64,000 nucleotides of DNA from Microbacterium sp. BLY (GCF_017939615.1 NZ_JAGKSR010000001.1:2294001-2358000); one strand, 5' to 3'; numbered from the stretch's first letter, positions 1-9,098 are shown. The notes: generated by a model from the letters alone, not told the origin. Program-made: numbers and translations.

Positions 1-2537
1 GTCGTCGAGCAGGTCGGGTGCACGGCGATCGAGGGGAGCTTCGCATCGACGGAGAGGCGCGGCAGCACCTCCCGCGCGACGAACGTCGTCGCGTCCTCGA
101 TCCGCAGTCCCGCGTATTCCGGGTGCGCGGCGACGGCCTGGGTGAGCATCACGTCGAGGCCCTCGGTGCAGGAGGCGGCATCGCAGACGACCGGGAGCTC
201 CCCGTGGCGACTGGCGTCCCAGAGCGAGGCCAGCACCCGGTCGGACATGAGGCGATAGCCGTCGAGGTGTCCCTTGGACTTCCACGGCGTGCCGCAGCAG
301 AGCCCACCGTTCTCCTCCGGCACGACGACGGGGATCCCGGCGCGGTCGAGCAGAGCGCGCAGAGCGTCGCGGGAGCCGGGACCTTCGTCCTCCGGGCCGA
401 ACATCGTGCCGATGCAGGCGCCGAAGAAGACGGCCTGGGCATCCGGCGGGGAGACGGGGCGGGGTGGCGCGGAGCCTCCGCGGGGCAGGCCGCCGTCGTA
501 GAGCGGCACGGTGTCGGCGCCGAGCACCGCGCGTCCGACCCGCGTCGCGCCGCGCACGAGCGGGACGGGAAGAGCATCGGCGACCGTCAACGCCACGCCG
601 CCGGCGCGCGTGACGGTGCTCCAGTGCTTCGCCGCCGTTCCCCAGGCCGCGCCTTCCACGGCGTTCTCCTGCTCGGCGCGGAGGCGGCGGACGAGGTCGC
701 CGGTGTTGATGTCCACCGGACACGCCACGCCGCACATGCCGTCGACCGCGCAGGTCTGCACGCCGTCGTAGTCGTAGTCCGCGCGCAGGTCGCGCAGCAG
801 CGCGGTGTCGCCCTGCTCCTCGGCCCAGGCCATGTCGCGGCGCAGCACGATGCGCTGCCGCGGGGTGAGCGTGATGCTCTTGCTCGGGCACGTGGGCTCG
901 CAGTAGCCGCACTCGACGCAGCGGTCCACCTCGCGCTCGACCGTGGGCACGCGCTTGAGGTCCTGGAGGTAGGAGTCCGGGTCGTCCGACAATACGACGC
1001 CGGGGTTGAGGATGCCGTCCGGATCGAACAGCCGCTTGATCTCCCACATCATGTCGGTGAGCTCGTCGCCGTACTGCCGCCGCACGAACGGGGCCATGAT
1101 GCGGCCGGTGCCGTGCTCGGCCTTGAGGGAGCCCTCCTGCGCGAGCACGAGGTCGACGAGATCGTCGGTGAAGCGGCGGTACCGCGCCACGCTCTCGGGG
1201 TCGTCGAAGCGCTCGTTCAGCAGGAAGTGGACGTTGCCGTCCTTCGCATGCCCGAAGATGACGGACCCCTCGTAGCCGTGCTCCGCGAACAGCTCGATCA
1301 GGCGTTCGCAGGTGGCCAGCAGCCGGGGGACGGGGACGACGATGTCTTCGAGGAGGGCGGTCGTGCCGGACGGTCGGGCGCCGGCGACCGCGGTGTAGAG
1401 GCCCTTGCGGACGTGCCACAGCGCGGCGCGTTCTCCCGCATCCGTGGTCAGTCGCGGCGCGACGGCGAGGGGGAGGGCGTCGAAGTGCGCCTGCGCTGCC
1501 GCACTCTCGCGGGCGAGGCCCTCGTCGTCGGCGGCGTGCACTTCGACGAGGAGTGCGGCGTGGCCCTGGACGTCGATCTCGGAGATCGCGGCGGGCACGT
1601 CGCTCAGGCCCTGGGCCACACGCAGCGAGGCGGCGTCGAGGAGCTCGATCGTCGCGAGTCCGAGCTCCGTGAGAGCGGGAAGCGCGGTCATCGCCGCGGA
1701 CAGGGTCTCGAAGACGAGCAGGCCCGTGGCGATCGCGGGGCGCACCTCGATGGTGCGGAAACGGGCCTCGGCGACGAAGCCGAGGGTCCCTTCCGAGCCG
1801 ATGAGGAGGTGCTCGAGGATGCGCACCGGGTCGTCGAAGTCGAGCAGGGCGTTCAGGCCGTAGCCCATCGTGTTCTTCATCGAGAACTGCTGTCGCAGGA
1901 ACGTGACCTTCTCGGGAGAGGTGAGCAGGCGCTCCCGCAGGGAGGAGAGCCCAGCGAACAGCGCAGGCTCCGCGGTGCGGAGCACCTCTGCGGCATCCGC
2001 GCGCCCGGTGTCCAGGATCGTGCCGCTGGGCAGGACGACGACCATCGACGTGATCGTCTGATAGGAGTTCTCGGTGATGCCGCAGGCCATGCCGCTGGAG
2101 TTGTTCGCGACGACGCCGCCGATCGTGCAGGCGATCTCGCTCGCCGGATCCGGCCCCAGCTTGCGGCGATATCGGGCCAGTCGCGTGTTCACCTGGCGGA
2201 CGGTGGCACCGGGGCCGACGCGGACAGCGGCGCCGTCGTCCTCGATGTGGATGTCACGGAAGTGGCTGCGCGTGTCGACGAGGATGTCGCCGCTGATGCC
2301 TTGGCCGGAGAGGCTGGTGCCGCCGGAGCGGAAGGTGAGGGTGCGCCCCGCCGCGCGGACGGCGGTGAAGGCCCGGGCGACGCCCTCGGCGTCCGCGGGG
2401 GAGAGCACCGCGTCCGGGACGAGGAGGTAGTGCGACGCATCGTGCGCGCGGGCGAACCGGTCGATGGACCGGGCGTGGACCTGCGTCCCGGCACCGAGCA
2501 GGGCCGGGTCGAGGGGGTGGTCGAGGGTGGTGGGCAC
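1..2537 (-). CDS. FAD-binding / (Fe-S)-binding D-lactate-type dehydrogenase, 3' end outside window
   Basis: Minus-strand gene read for about 845 codons before it leaves the window. The N-terminal part is an FAD-binding-4 (VAO/GlcD-type) domain with the RSGGTSLSGQG flavin-binding stretch near residue 70 and CTIGGVVANNSSGMACG near residue 145. After the flavin-oxidase C-terminal domain come two ferredoxin-like 4Fe-4S motifs (CVECGYCEPTCP, read from about 935 to 900, and CAVDGMCGVACP, about 760 to 720). Then follow CCG-domain motifs (GGLCCGTP near 300, HPTCSTT near 15) as in GlcF. Known: GlcD-GlcF fusions of this layout oxidise D-lactate or related 2-hydroxyacids and pass electrons to the respiratory chain. 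The GTG start at 2537 has an AGGAG Shine-Dalgarno. It is divergent from the FCD regulator gene, which supports a 2-hydroxyacid substrate; exact substrate unproven. Confidence 0.85.
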   Translation of the reverse strand, partial: MPTTLDHPLDPALLGAGTQVHARSIDRFARAHDASHYLLVPDAVLSPADAEGVARAFTAVRAAGRTLTFRSGGTSLSGQGISGDILVDTRSHFRDIHIEDDGAAVRVGPGATVRQVNTRLARYRRKLGPDPASEIACTIGGVVANNSSGMACGITENSYQTITSMVVVLPSGTILDTGRADAAEVLRTAEPALFAGLSSLRERLLTSPEKVTFLRQQFSMKNTMGYGLNALLDFDDPVRILEHLLIGSEGTLGFVAEARFRTIEVRPAIATGLLVFETLSAAMTALPALTELGLATIELLDAASLRVAQGLSDVPAAISEIDVQGHAALLVEVHAADDEGLARESAAAQAHFDALPLAVAPRLTTDAGERAALWHVRKGLYTAVAGARPSGTTALLEDIVVPVPRLLATCERLIELFAEHGYEGSVIFGHAKDGNVHFLLNERFDDPESVARYRRFTDDLVDLVLAQEGSLKAEHGTGRIMAPFVRRQYGDELTDMMWEIKRLFDPDGILNPGVVLSDDPDSYLQDLKRVPTVEREVDRCVECGYCEPTCPSKSITLTPRQRIVLRRDMAWAEEQGDTALLRDLRADYDYDGVQTCAVDGMCGVACPVDINTGDLVRRLRAEQENAVEGAAWGTAAKHWSTVTRAGGVALTVADALPVPLVRGATRVGRAVLGADTVPLYDGGLPRGGSAPPRPVSPPDAQAVFFGACIGTMFGPEDEGPGSRDALRALLDRAGIPVVVPEENGGLCCGTPWKSKGHLDGYRLMSDRVLASLWDASRHGELPVVCDAASCTEGLDVMLTQAVAAHPEYAGLRIEDATTFVAREVLPRLSVDAKLPSIAVHPTCST

Positions 2538-2562
2538 GGTGCTCCTCTGCTCCGCTCAACGA

Positions 2563-2573
2563 TTGTCAGACAA
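2563..2573. promoter_or_regulatory. Candidate operator of the GntR/FCD regulator
   Basis: TTGTCAGACAA is a perfect 5+1+5 inverted repeat and matches TNGTNNNACNA, the consensus known for FadR-subfamily regulators such as LldR. It lies between the divergent dehydrogenase and regulator genes. It abuts a possible -10 (TACACT, minus strand, 2578-2573) of the dehydrogenase and lies near the -35 region of the regulator. Repression of both genes with relief by a hydroxyacid is inferred. Confidence 0.6.
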
Positions 2574-2598
2574 GTGTACTGAACGACGGGCCGCTCAC

Positions 2599-2604
2599 TA
2601 GACT
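2599..2604 (+). promoter_or_regulatory. -10 hexamer of a leaderless promoter for the GntR gene
   Basis: TAGACT ends 7 nt before the ATG at 2612, so transcription would begin at or next to the start codon. No Shine-Dalgarno is visible in the gap. Confidence 0.5.
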
Positions 2605-2611
2605 GTTCCGC

Positions 2612-3274
2612 ATGACCTCGATCGCGGAGCGCCCCCTGGGCGTCGTCGGCGTGGTCGACGCCGTGACCGGACAGCTTCGCGCGCGGATTCTGTCCGGCGA
2701 GATCCGCTCGGGGGAGCCGCTCACCGAGGCGGCCGTCTCCCAGGCCTACGGCGTCGCCCGGCCGAGTGCCAAAGCGGCCATCGAGCAGCTGGTGGCCAGC
2801 GGGCTGCTCGTGCGGACGGCCCATCGCACCGCGCGCGTGGTCGGCATCGAGGCGGAGACGGTCCGCGACGTCTATCGCACGCGGATCCGGCTGGAGAGCG
2901 CGGCACTGCGCGAACTGGCGGAGAGCACCGCCGTGCCGGCGGCCGCCGTGGAGGCGAACGCCGAGCTGCAGGAGATGGCTCCGGGCCCCGATCCCGCGAC
3001 GGTCGATCCCGACCTCCGCTTTCACACGGCCCTGATCGACGCGCTGGGCAGCGAACGCACCAGCCGCATGTACCGGAGCGTCCTGGATGAGGTGCGGCTG
3101 TGCATGGCGCAGGTGCAGGGGCGTCGTCTCCTCGACGCGGAACTCATCGCCGCGCAGCACGCCGAGATGCTCGAGGCGGTCGCCGCCGGGGATGCGGAGC
3201 GTGCGGCCGCGGTGCTGCGTGCCCACCTCGCCTCGGCGGAGGATCGTCTCGTCGAGGCCCTGAGCGCCTCCTGA
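2612..3274 (+). CDS. GntR-family regulator, FadR/FCD subfamily (LldR-like)
   Basis: A 220-aa transcription factor. Residues about 12-75 form the GntR winged helix (ILSGEIRSGEPLTEAAVSQA followed by a recognition helix and GLLVR). Residues about 80-215 form an all-helical FCD ligand domain with the spaced metal/ligand residues of the family (DPDLRFHTAL, AQHAEML, LRAHLASA). FCD regulators commonly bind hydroxyacids or other small carboxylates. Being divergent from the lactate-type dehydrogenase, with a TNGTNNNACNA palindrome in between, it probably controls that gene and itself. Translation probably starts on a leaderless transcript. It ends 2 nt from the stop of the convergent membrane-protein gene. 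Confidence 0.85.
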   Translation: MTSIAERPLGVVGVVDAVTGQLRARILSGEIRSGEPLTEAAVSQAYGVARPSAKAAIEQLVASGLLVRTAHRTARVVGIEAETVRDVYRTRIRLESAALRELAESTAVPAAAVEANAELQEMAPGPDPATVDPDLRFHTALIDALGSERTSRMYRSVLDEVRLCMAQVQGRRLLDAELIAAQHAEMLEAVAAGDAERAAAVLRAHLASAEDRLVEALSAS

Positions 3275-3276
3275 CG

Positions 3277-4215
3277 TCAGCCTTCGTCGGTCGATGCGTC
3301 CGGGATCTGGATCGGGGCATCCGTCGGGTCGGCCCAGACGGGAGCCGGCAGAGGCGTGTCGACGGCTCCGGCCTGGATCGCCCGCAGCGCCTCCGTGATC
3401 TCGTCCGCGTTCTCGGGGACCGCAAGACCGCACGTGCGCAGCTCGGACGCGAATTGCAGGGTGAGCCGGATCTTGCCGGCCTCGATGGCCTCCGAGGTGG
3501 TGCCGGTGCGGATTTCGCTGCCGGTCTGGATCGCGGGCACCTCATCGCACACGTGGTAGACCTTGCCGCCGTCGACCCAGACCACCTCGTCCGCACCGAG
3601 GAGCTGGATCACGGCGGACTGGTCCGCCGTGTACTGCTCGACCGAGGGCGGCGCGAAGCTGGTGCCGATGACGGCCGCGAGCACGGCCAGGACGATGCCG
3701 ACCACTCCGGCGGTCGCCTTCTGTCCTTTGTCCATGTCCTTGTTGAGGAAGATGAGGATGACGAGGGGGAGGAACGCGACGACCGCGATGATCGCGCCGA
3801 GCTGGTTCTGGACGAAGAACTTCGTCTTGTCCACGCGCCGCGCCGGGTCGAGGGTGTTGGCCTTCTTCCACAGGATCGAGCCGATGATCGACAGCGCGGC
3901 GATCACGACCAACAGGACGAGCAGGGCGACGAAGGCCCACTGCGGGAACTGCGCGGTCGCTCCCTGCTCTTCCAGGAGGCCGGTGTCCGGATCGCGGAGC
4001 AGCGCGCCGCCCTCGTCGACGAACTCGCGCTGGCGCAGGAGCCAGAAGATGCCGGTGGCCTCGCCCGCGATCGCCAGCGCCCAGAGGACGGCGGCGATGA
4101 TGCGGAAGCGTGTCGCGGAGGTCTTGGCCGCAGGGCTCGGCGTCCAGCCCGCGGGCGGTTCACCGGTCGTGGGGCGGCGCGGGGGAGAGGACGGAGTGTC
4201 CTGGTGGTCAGCCAT
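3277..4215 (-). CDS. Hypothetical four-helix membrane protein
   Basis: About 312 aa, function not recognised. A Pro-rich cytosolic-looking N-terminus of about 40 residues is followed by four hydrophobic segments (RIIAAVLWALAIAGEATGIF; WAFVALLVLLVVIAALSIIG; AIIAVVAFLPLVILIFL; GVVGIVLAVLAAVIGTSF). The hydrophilic C-terminal domain of about 125 residues has two cysteines (VCDEV, RTCGL) that could form a disulphide outside the cell. Two adjacent ATG codons exist (4218 and 4215). I prefer 4215 because the AAGGA upstream is then about 5 nt away. It is convergent with the GntR gene and divergent from the next membrane-protein pair. Confidence 0.7.
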   Translation of the reverse strand: MADHQDTPSSPPRRPTTGEPPAGWTPSPAAKTSATRFRIIAAVLWALAIAGEATGIFWLLRQREFVDEGGALLRDPDTGLLEEQGATAQFPQWAFVALLVLLVVIAALSIIGSILWKKANTLDPARRVDKTKFFVQNQLGAIIAVVAFLPLVILIFLNKDMDKGQKATAGVVGIVLAVLAAVIGTSFAPPSVEQYTADQSAVIQLLGADEVVWVDGGKVYHVCDEVPAIQTGSEIRTGTTSEAIEAGKIRLTLQFASELRTCGLAVPENADEITEALRAIQAGAVDTPLPAPVWADPTDAPIQIPDASTDEG

Positions 4216-4285
4216 CATGGTCCTTTCCCGCGGAGGCCTCGGCGGCGGTGCCCAGGCAACCCCGATCCTAATGTCCTCGGTGTCC

Positions 4286-4291
4286 TACGCT
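4286..4291 (+). promoter_or_regulatory. -10 hexamer of a leaderless promoter
   Basis: TACGCT, 6 nt before the ATG at 4298. The gap GGAGGG could also act as a short Shine-Dalgarno, so the leaderless reading is not certain. Confidence 0.4.
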
Positions 4292-4297
4292 GGAGGG

Positions 4298-4786
4298 ATG
4301 ACTTCGGATTCGGACGACGCCCTGAGCTGGGAGGGTGACGAGAGCGCGGAGCGGCGCGCCCGCGACACCGCGTCCCGCCCCGTCCCGGCGCCGGCGCCCG
4401 AGCCGCGCCCGACCGCGTCCGCGCATCCGGCCGGCCCGGCGGCGACTCCCGCTGCGACCGCGGAGGAGGAGACGTCGGCGGCCCCCGCCGGCCTCAGCAA
4501 CGCGATGCTGGTGCTCGTCGGCGTGGTCGGGGGCATCTACCTGCTCTACACCGTCGGCTGGATCGCGGGCGGTCTCCGGCTGCAGCCGCTCGCCTCGTTC
4601 CTCGTCGCAGATTTCATGTTCCTGCCGTGGTTCGTGCTGGCCATCGCCGCCCCCGCACTGTGGTTCCTCGCGACGTGGGTGCTGACGCGCGGACGGGCGT
4701 CCTGGGTACGCGCGGCATTCCTCCTGGCCGGGGTCGTGCTGCTCGTGCCGTGGCCGTTCGTGACTGTAGGGGTGATCGGCTCATGA
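4298..4786 (+). CDS. Hypothetical membrane protein with Pro/Ala-rich N-terminus
   Basis: 162 aa, no recognised family. Residues 1-66 are acidic then Pro/Ala-rich and probably disordered. Three hydrophobic segments follow (LSNAMLVLVGVVGGIYLLYT; FMFLPWFVLAIAAPALWFLA; AAFLLAGVVLLVPWPFVTVG). The open frame reaches further upstream but the ATG at 4298 carries the promoter-like context. Its stop overlaps the start of the next membrane-protein gene as ATGA, so the two are translationally coupled and may act together. Confidence 0.7.
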   Translation: MTSDSDDALSWEGDESAERRARDTASRPVPAPAPEPRPTASAHPAGPAATPAATAEEETSAAPAGLSNAMLVLVGVVGGIYLLYTVGWIAGGLRLQPLASFLVADFMFLPWFVLAIAAPALWFLATWVLTRGRASWVRAAFLLAGVVLLVPWPFVTVGVIGS

Positions 4787-5118
4787 CCGCATCGTCGGCA
4801 CCCGTCACCGTGGCCCCGCGCTCGCCGCGCTGGCTCGTCTGGACGGTGATCGCCCTGGCCGGGCTCTTCTACGCCTACGCGGTGTGGAACGCCGTGGCCC
4901 ACCTCATCACGATGGCGCAGACCGGTCTCACCGGAACGGGGTGGGCGACCCTTCTGTTCGGCGTGGTCTTCCCGGTGATCGTCTTCGGTTTCGCCTTCGC
5001 CATCGGTCGACGCCGACGTGTGGGGGAGCTCGCGCTGTCATTCCTCGTCGGTCTCGGCATCGTCGCGGTGTTCTGGATGAGTCTGCTGGCGCTGAGTCTC
5101 ACGCTTCCCAGCGCCTGA
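4783..5118 (+). CDS. Hypothetical small membrane protein
   Basis: 111 aa, function unknown. Three hydrophobic stretches (WLVWTVIALAGLFYAYAVW; GWATLLFGVVFPVIVFGFAF; LALSFLVGLGIVAVFWMSLL) are separated by a short basic loop (IGRRRRVGE), suggesting an integral membrane protein with that loop inside. It starts in the ATGA overlap with the previous gene. A weak hairpin (GCCGTG/CACGGC, 5125-5143) lies after its stop and before the serA promoter region. Confidence 0.7.
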   Translation: MTASSAPVTVAPRSPRWLVWTVIALAGLFYAYAVWNAVAHLITMAQTGLTGTGWATLLFGVVFPVIVFGFAFAIGRRRRVGELALSFLVGLGIVAVFWMSLLALSLTLPSA

Positions 5119-5166
5119 GCCAGCGCCGTGCCCGTCACACGGCACGGAGCGGTCCCGACGCTCCGG

Positions 5167-5172
5167 TAGAGT
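5167..5172 (+). promoter_or_regulatory. Candidate -10 hexamer for serA
   Basis: TAGAGT preceded by CCGG. It would give a leader of about 70 nt before the GTG at 5248. No clear -35 is seen. Confidence 0.35.
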
Positions 5173-5247
5173 TGTCGCGATCGCGCCCCCGACGGTGTGC
5201 GGCGCATCGGCCCCTCCCGCCTGTCGCGCTGCCCCGAAGGATCCACT

Positions 5248-6852
5248 GTGCCGAAGCCTGTCGTGCTCATCGCCGAAGTACTCTCTCCCGCCACGATCGA
5301 GGCGCTCGGCCCCGACTTCGACGTCCGCCACGTCGACGGCACCGATCGCGAGGCGCTCTTCGCCGCTCTCGCCGAGTCGGACGCGGTGCTCATCCGCTCG
5401 GCGACGCGCATCGACGAGGAGGCGCTGTCGCACGCGCCGAAGCTCAAGGTGGTCGCGCGGGCCGGTGTCGGTCTCGACAACGTCGACATCAAGGCGGCGA
5501 CGGCTGCCGGCGTCATGGTCGTCAACGCGCCGACGTCGAACATCGTCTCCGCCGCCGAGCTGACGGTCGGCCACATCCTCAGCCTCGCCCGCCGCATCCC
5601 GGCCGCGCACGCCTCGCTGGCCGCCGGTCAGTGGAAGCGCAGTTCCTTCACCGGTGCCGAGCTCTTCGAGAAGACCGTCGGCATCGTCGGCCTCGGCCGG
5701 ATCGGCGCGCTGGTCGCCGCCCGCCTGGCCGCCTTCGACATGCGCGTCGTCGCGTACGACCCGTACGTCACGTCGGCGCGCGCCCAGCAGCTCGGCGTGC
5801 AGCTCCTCTCGCTCGACGAGCTCGTCGCCGAGGCCGACTTCCTCACGATCCATATGCCCAAGACCCCCGAGACGACCGGCATGATCGGCGCCGAGCAGTT
5901 CGCCGCGATGAAGCCGACCGCCTTCGTCGTCAACGTCGCCCGCGGCGGCCTCATCGACGAGGAGGCGCTGCACGAGGCGCTCGTCGCCGGCGAGATCGCC
6001 GGGGCCGGGCTGGACGTCTTCACCTCCGAGCCCCCGGCCGAGGGCGGCAGCGCCCGCGCCCTGCTCGATCTCCCGAACGTCGTCGTCACCCCGCACCTCG
6101 GTGCGAGCACGGAAGAGGCGCAGGAGAAGGCCGGCGTCTCGGTCGCGCGCTCGGTGCGGCTCGCCCTCGGCGGCGACCTCGTCCCGGATGCGGTCAACGT
6201 CGCGGGCGGCGTCATCGACCCGTACGTGCGCCCTGGCATCGCGCTCGTGGAGAAGCTCGGTCAGATCTTCGCGGCGCTGGCCACGTCGCCGCTCACGAGC
6301 CTCGACGTCGAGGTGCACGGCGAGCTCAACGACTACGACGTGAGCGTGCTGAAGCTCGCCGCGCTGAAGGGCGTCTTCACGAACATCGTCAGCGAGACGG
6401 TGTCATACGTGAACGCGCCCCTGCTGGCGGAGCAGCGCGGCATCGCGGTCCGTCTGCTCAAGGACGACGTGAGCGAGGAGTACCGCAACGTCATCACCCT
6501 CACCGGCGCCCTGTCCGACGGTTCGCAGCTCTCCGTGTCCGGCACGCTGACGGGCCCGAAGCAGGCCGAGAAGCTCGTCGGCATCAACGACCATGCCCTC
6601 GAGCTTCCGATCGGGAAGCACCACGTCGTGATGCTCTACACCGACCGCCCCGGCATCGTCGCGGTCTACGGCCAGAAGTTCGGCGAGGCAGGGATCAACA
6701 TCGCCGGGATGCAGATCTCCCGGCGCGCGGCCGGCGACCAGGCCCTCAGCGTGCTCACGCTCGACTCGCCCGTCTCCGAGGAACTGCTCGACGACGTGCG
6801 CGATGCCATCGACGCCGACCTCTTCCGTCAGATCGAGATCACCGAGGTCTGA
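5248..6852 (+). CDS. serA: D-3-phosphoglycerate dehydrogenase
   Basis: Catalyses NAD-dependent oxidation of 3-phosphoglycerate to 3-phosphohydroxypyruvate, the first step of serine synthesis in the cytosol. 534 aa, the length of the long actinobacterial type. The substrate domain is followed by the Rossmann motif GIVGLGRIG (about 145-153), the catalytic triad Arg232 (NVARGGLID), Glu261 (FTSEPP) and His283 (TPHLGAST), the ASB intervening domain (about 320-455) and a C-terminal ACT domain (about 460-530) that binds serine in the family. The GTG at 5248 has AAGGA upstream and gives the conserved N-terminus PKPVVLIAE; an upstream in-frame GTG lacks homology-like sequence. A strong hairpin follows the stop. 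Confidence 0.95.
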   Translation: MPKPVVLIAEVLSPATIEALGPDFDVRHVDGTDREALFAALAESDAVLIRSATRIDEEALSHAPKLKVVARAGVGLDNVDIKAATAAGVMVVNAPTSNIVSAAELTVGHILSLARRIPAAHASLAAGQWKRSSFTGAELFEKTVGIVGLGRIGALVAARLAAFDMRVVAYDPYVTSARAQQLGVQLLSLDELVAEADFLTIHMPKTPETTGMIGAEQFAAMKPTAFVVNVARGGLIDEEALHEALVAGEIAGAGLDVFTSEPPAEGGSARALLDLPNVVVTPHLGASTEEAQEKAGVSVARSVRLALGGDLVPDAVNVAGGVIDPYVRPGIALVEKLGQIFAALATSPLTSLDVEVHGELNDYDVSVLKLAALKGVFTNIVSETVSYVNAPLLAEQRGIAVRLLKDDVSEEYRNVITLTGALSDGSQLSVSGTLTGPKQAEKLVGINDHALELPIGKHHVVMLYTDRPGIVAVYGQKFGEAGINIAGMQISRRAAGDQALSVLTLDSPVSEELLDDVRDAIDADLFRQIEITEV

Positions 6853-6866
6853 CCAGCGGTCGGATC

Positions 6867-6901
6867 GAGAGGGGCGGGAGCGTGATGCTCCCGCCCCTCT
6901 C
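6867..6901. terminator. Bidirectional terminator hairpin between serA and the TetR gene
   Basis: A perfect 15-bp stem (6867-6881 with 6887-6901) closes a 5-nt loop between two convergent genes. There is no T-run, as is common for hairpin terminators in high-GC actinobacteria. Confidence 0.8.
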
Positions 6902-6913
6902 GCGTCCCCCTGG

Positions 6914-7456
6914 TCAGGCGGTGGCGCGCAGGACCAGAGCGATGAGGTCGGCGAGCTCGTCGCTGCGCGGCACCAGGCGCTCCGGCCCGTGCACGTCGAG
7001 CGAGTTGTTGAAGTAGAGGCCGTCGCTCACGAGCATCACCAGATCGAGGCTCGCGGTGTCGCGGACGTGCGGGCGGATCTCGTCGGCCCAGCGACGGCGG
7101 GTGTCTCGGAGCATGTCGGCCGCCGGGATCGAGCCGCCCTGCGCCAGTCGCGTCGTCGCGATCAAGGCGCGATCGAGCGCGTCGTCCTCCATGACGGAGG
7201 TGCGCACGTAGTACGCGACCGGACCCTCGTCGGCCGCACGCATGCGCTCCAGGTCGAGGGCGGTCAGGTGGTCGAGCCGCTCCAGGAGGCCGGCTTCGAG
7301 GTCATCCTTGGAGCGGAAATGGTAGAGCAGGCCGCCCTTCGACACCCCGGCGGCCTTCGCGGTCGCCTCCAGCGTCGCGGCGCGCTCGCCCTCGTCGATG
7401 AGGATCGCCTCGAAGGCGTCCAGGACCTTCTCGCGGGCGAGGGGAGGGCGGGGCAT
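6914..7456 (-). CDS. TetR-family transcriptional regulator
   Basis: 180 aa. The N-terminal helix-turn-helix (about residues 8-55) carries the TetR signature KAAGVSKGGLLYHFRSKDDL; the rest is a helical ligand domain. The start ATG has AGAGGA upstream. It is divergent from a multidrug-type MFS transporter with a 96-nt shared control region, the classical arrangement of a local repressor relieved by a substrate of the pump. Ligand unknown. It may also repress itself. Confidence 0.85.
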   Translation of the reverse strand: MPRPPLAREKVLDAFEAILIDEGERAATLEATAKAAGVSKGGLLYHFRSKDDLEAGLLERLDHLTALDLERMRAADEGPVAYYVRTSVMEDDALDRALIATTRLAQGGSIPAADMLRDTRRRWADEIRPHVRDTASLDLVMLVSDGLYFNNSLDVHGPERLVPRSDELADLIALVLRATA

Positions 7457-7495
7457 CGGTCATCCTCTATGCGGGATCGGGAGGGCGGCATCTGT

Positions 7496-7501
7496 TACTA
7501 T
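7496..7501 (+). promoter_or_regulatory. Candidate -10 hexamer and operator region of the MFS pump gene
   Basis: TACTAT would start transcription near 7508, leaving a leader of about 45 nt before the ATG at 7553. The AT-richer stretch TATACCAGCCAGACGGTTCA overlapping its downstream edge (7499-7518) is an imperfect inverted repeat and is a plausible TetR operator. Confidence 0.35.
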
Positions 7502-7552
7502 ACCAGCCAGACGGTTCACAAACGACCGGTCCCGGAAAAGGAGAGGTGTTCC

Positions 7553-9088
7553 ATGACCCGTACTGCGTCGATCCCGACGACAGAGACGGAAGCTCCCCGC
7601 GTCGGAGCCCGAGGGTGGGCGGCACTCGTCGTCCTCATGCTCCCGGTGCTGCTGGTGTCGGTCGACAACACGGTGCTGAGCTTCGCGCTGCCCGAGATCG
7701 CCATCTCGCTCGCACCGAGTGGCGCCGAACAGCTGTGGATCATCGACGTCTATCCGCTCGTGCTCGCCGGACTCCTCGTCACGATGGGCACGCTCGGCGA
7801 CCGCTTTGGGCGCCGCCGCCTGCTCCTCATCGGCGCGACCGGATTCGCGGTGGTCTCCGCGCTGGCCGCGTTCGCCCCGACCGCCGGCCTCCTCATCGCC
7901 GCGCGGGCCCTGCTCGGCTTCTTCGGCGCCATGCTGATGCCGTCGACGCTGTCGCTGCTGCGGTCGATCTTCCAGAACCGCGACCAGCGCCGCATGGCCA
8001 TCGCGGTCTGGGCGTCCGCGTTCTCCGCCGGATCCGCGCTCGGCCCCATCGTCGGCGGCTTCCTCCTCGAGCACTTCGCGTGGGGTTCGGTGTTCCTCAT
8101 CGCCGTGCCGGTGCTCATCCCGCTGCTCATCGCCGCGCCCCTGCTCGTGCCGGAGAGCCGCGACCCGAACCCGGGCCGCATCGACCCGCTCAGCATCCTG
8201 CTGTCCATGGCCGCGATGATCCCGGTGGTCTACGCCATCAAGTCCTTCGCGGTCGACGGTCCGTCGCTGTACGCCGCGGGCTGGGCCCTGCTCGGCCTGG
8301 TGATGGGCACGCTGTTCGTGCGTCGCCAGCTCCGCGCCGAGACCCCGATGCTCGACATGGCCCTGTTCCGCCGCGGCTCGTTCTCCGGAGCGATCCTCGT
8401 GAACCTGCTCAGCGTCGTGGCCCTCGTCGGGTTCCTGTACTTCGTGTCGCAGCACCTGCAGCTCGTGCTGGGACTCTCGCCGATGGTCGCGGGCCTCGCT
8501 CTCGTGCCCGGCATGGCGGCCATGATCGTCGCCGGTCTCACGGTGGTGCCGATCTCACGGCGCGTCCCGCCGCACGTGCTCATCCCGGCGGCGCTGGTGT
8601 TCTCGGTCGCCGGTTACCTCATCGTCGCCGTCACCACGCACGCGCACGGGGTGGTGCCCCTGATCCTCGCCTTCGTGGTCCTCGGCATCGGCATCGGTGC
8701 GGCGGAGACGATCTCGAACGAGCTCATCCTCTCCAGCGCCCCCGCGGCGAAGGCCGGTGCCGCCAGTGCGGTGTCCGAGACGGCGTACGAGCTCGGTGCC
8801 GTGCTGGGGACCGCGATCCTCGGCGGCATCATGACCGCGTTCTACCGCGGCGCACTGGCGCTGCCCGAGGGACTCCCGGCCGAGGTGGCCCGCGCTGCGC
8901 AGGAGACGCTGGCGGGCGCCTACACCGCCGCCCACGAGCTCCCGGCCGCGCTCGGCGACGCCCTGTGGCAGGCAGCGGCCGACGCGTTCGGCTCGGGCGT
9001 CACGGTGACCTCGCTCATCGGTGCGGGCCTCGTCGTCGTCGCGGCGGTCATCGCGGCCGTCACACTGCGCAAGGCACCCACGCACTGA
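7553..9088 (+). CDS. MFS transporter, DHA2 (14-TM) drug:H+ antiporter type
   Basis: 511 aa with about 14 predicted membrane helices, the length and layout of the QacA/SmvA/LfrA group. Visible signatures are [15 protein letters not shown] in helix 1 (motif D1-like), [11 protein letters not shown] in the loop after helix 2 (motif A) and [15 protein letters not shown] in helix 5 (motif C of antiporters). Known members export cationic drugs and dyes. The ATG at 7553 follows AAAAGGAGAGG; the open frame extends far upstream but without a better start. Its divergent TetR gene is the likely regulator. Confidence 0.88.
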   Translation: MTRTASIPTTETEAPRVGARGWAALVVLMLPVLLVSVDNTVLSFALPEIAISLAPSGAEQLWIIDVYPLVLAGLLVTMGTLGDRFGRRRLLLIGATGFAVVSALAAFAPTAGLLIAARALLGFFGAMLMPSTLSLLRSIFQNRDQRRMAIAVWASAFSAGSALGPIVGGFLLEHFAWGSVFLIAVPVLIPLLIAAPLLVPESRDPNPGRIDPLSILLSMAAMIPVVYAIKSFAVDGPSLYAAGWALLGLVMGTLFVRRQLRAETPMLDMALFRRGSFSGAILVNLLSVVALVGFLYFVSQHLQLVLGLSPMVAGLALVPGMAAMIVAGLTVVPISRRVPPHVLIPAALVFSVAGYLIVAVTTHAHGVVPLILAFVVLGIGIGAAETISNELILSSAPAAKAGAASAVSETAYELGAVLGTAILGGIMTAFYRGALALPEGLPAEVARAAQETLAGAYTAAHELPAALGDALWQAAADAFGSGVTVTSLIGAGLVVVAAVIAAVTLRKAPTH

Positions 9089-9098
9089 CCACTACGCT

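Noticed and set aside
18..2582. An 854-codon open frame on the plus strand
   Set aside because: It is the mirror of the D-lactate-type dehydrogenase. Its sequence is Arg/Ala/Gly-rich without domains, while the minus strand shows FAD and Fe-S motifs in order. GC-rich DNA creates many such frames across the window.
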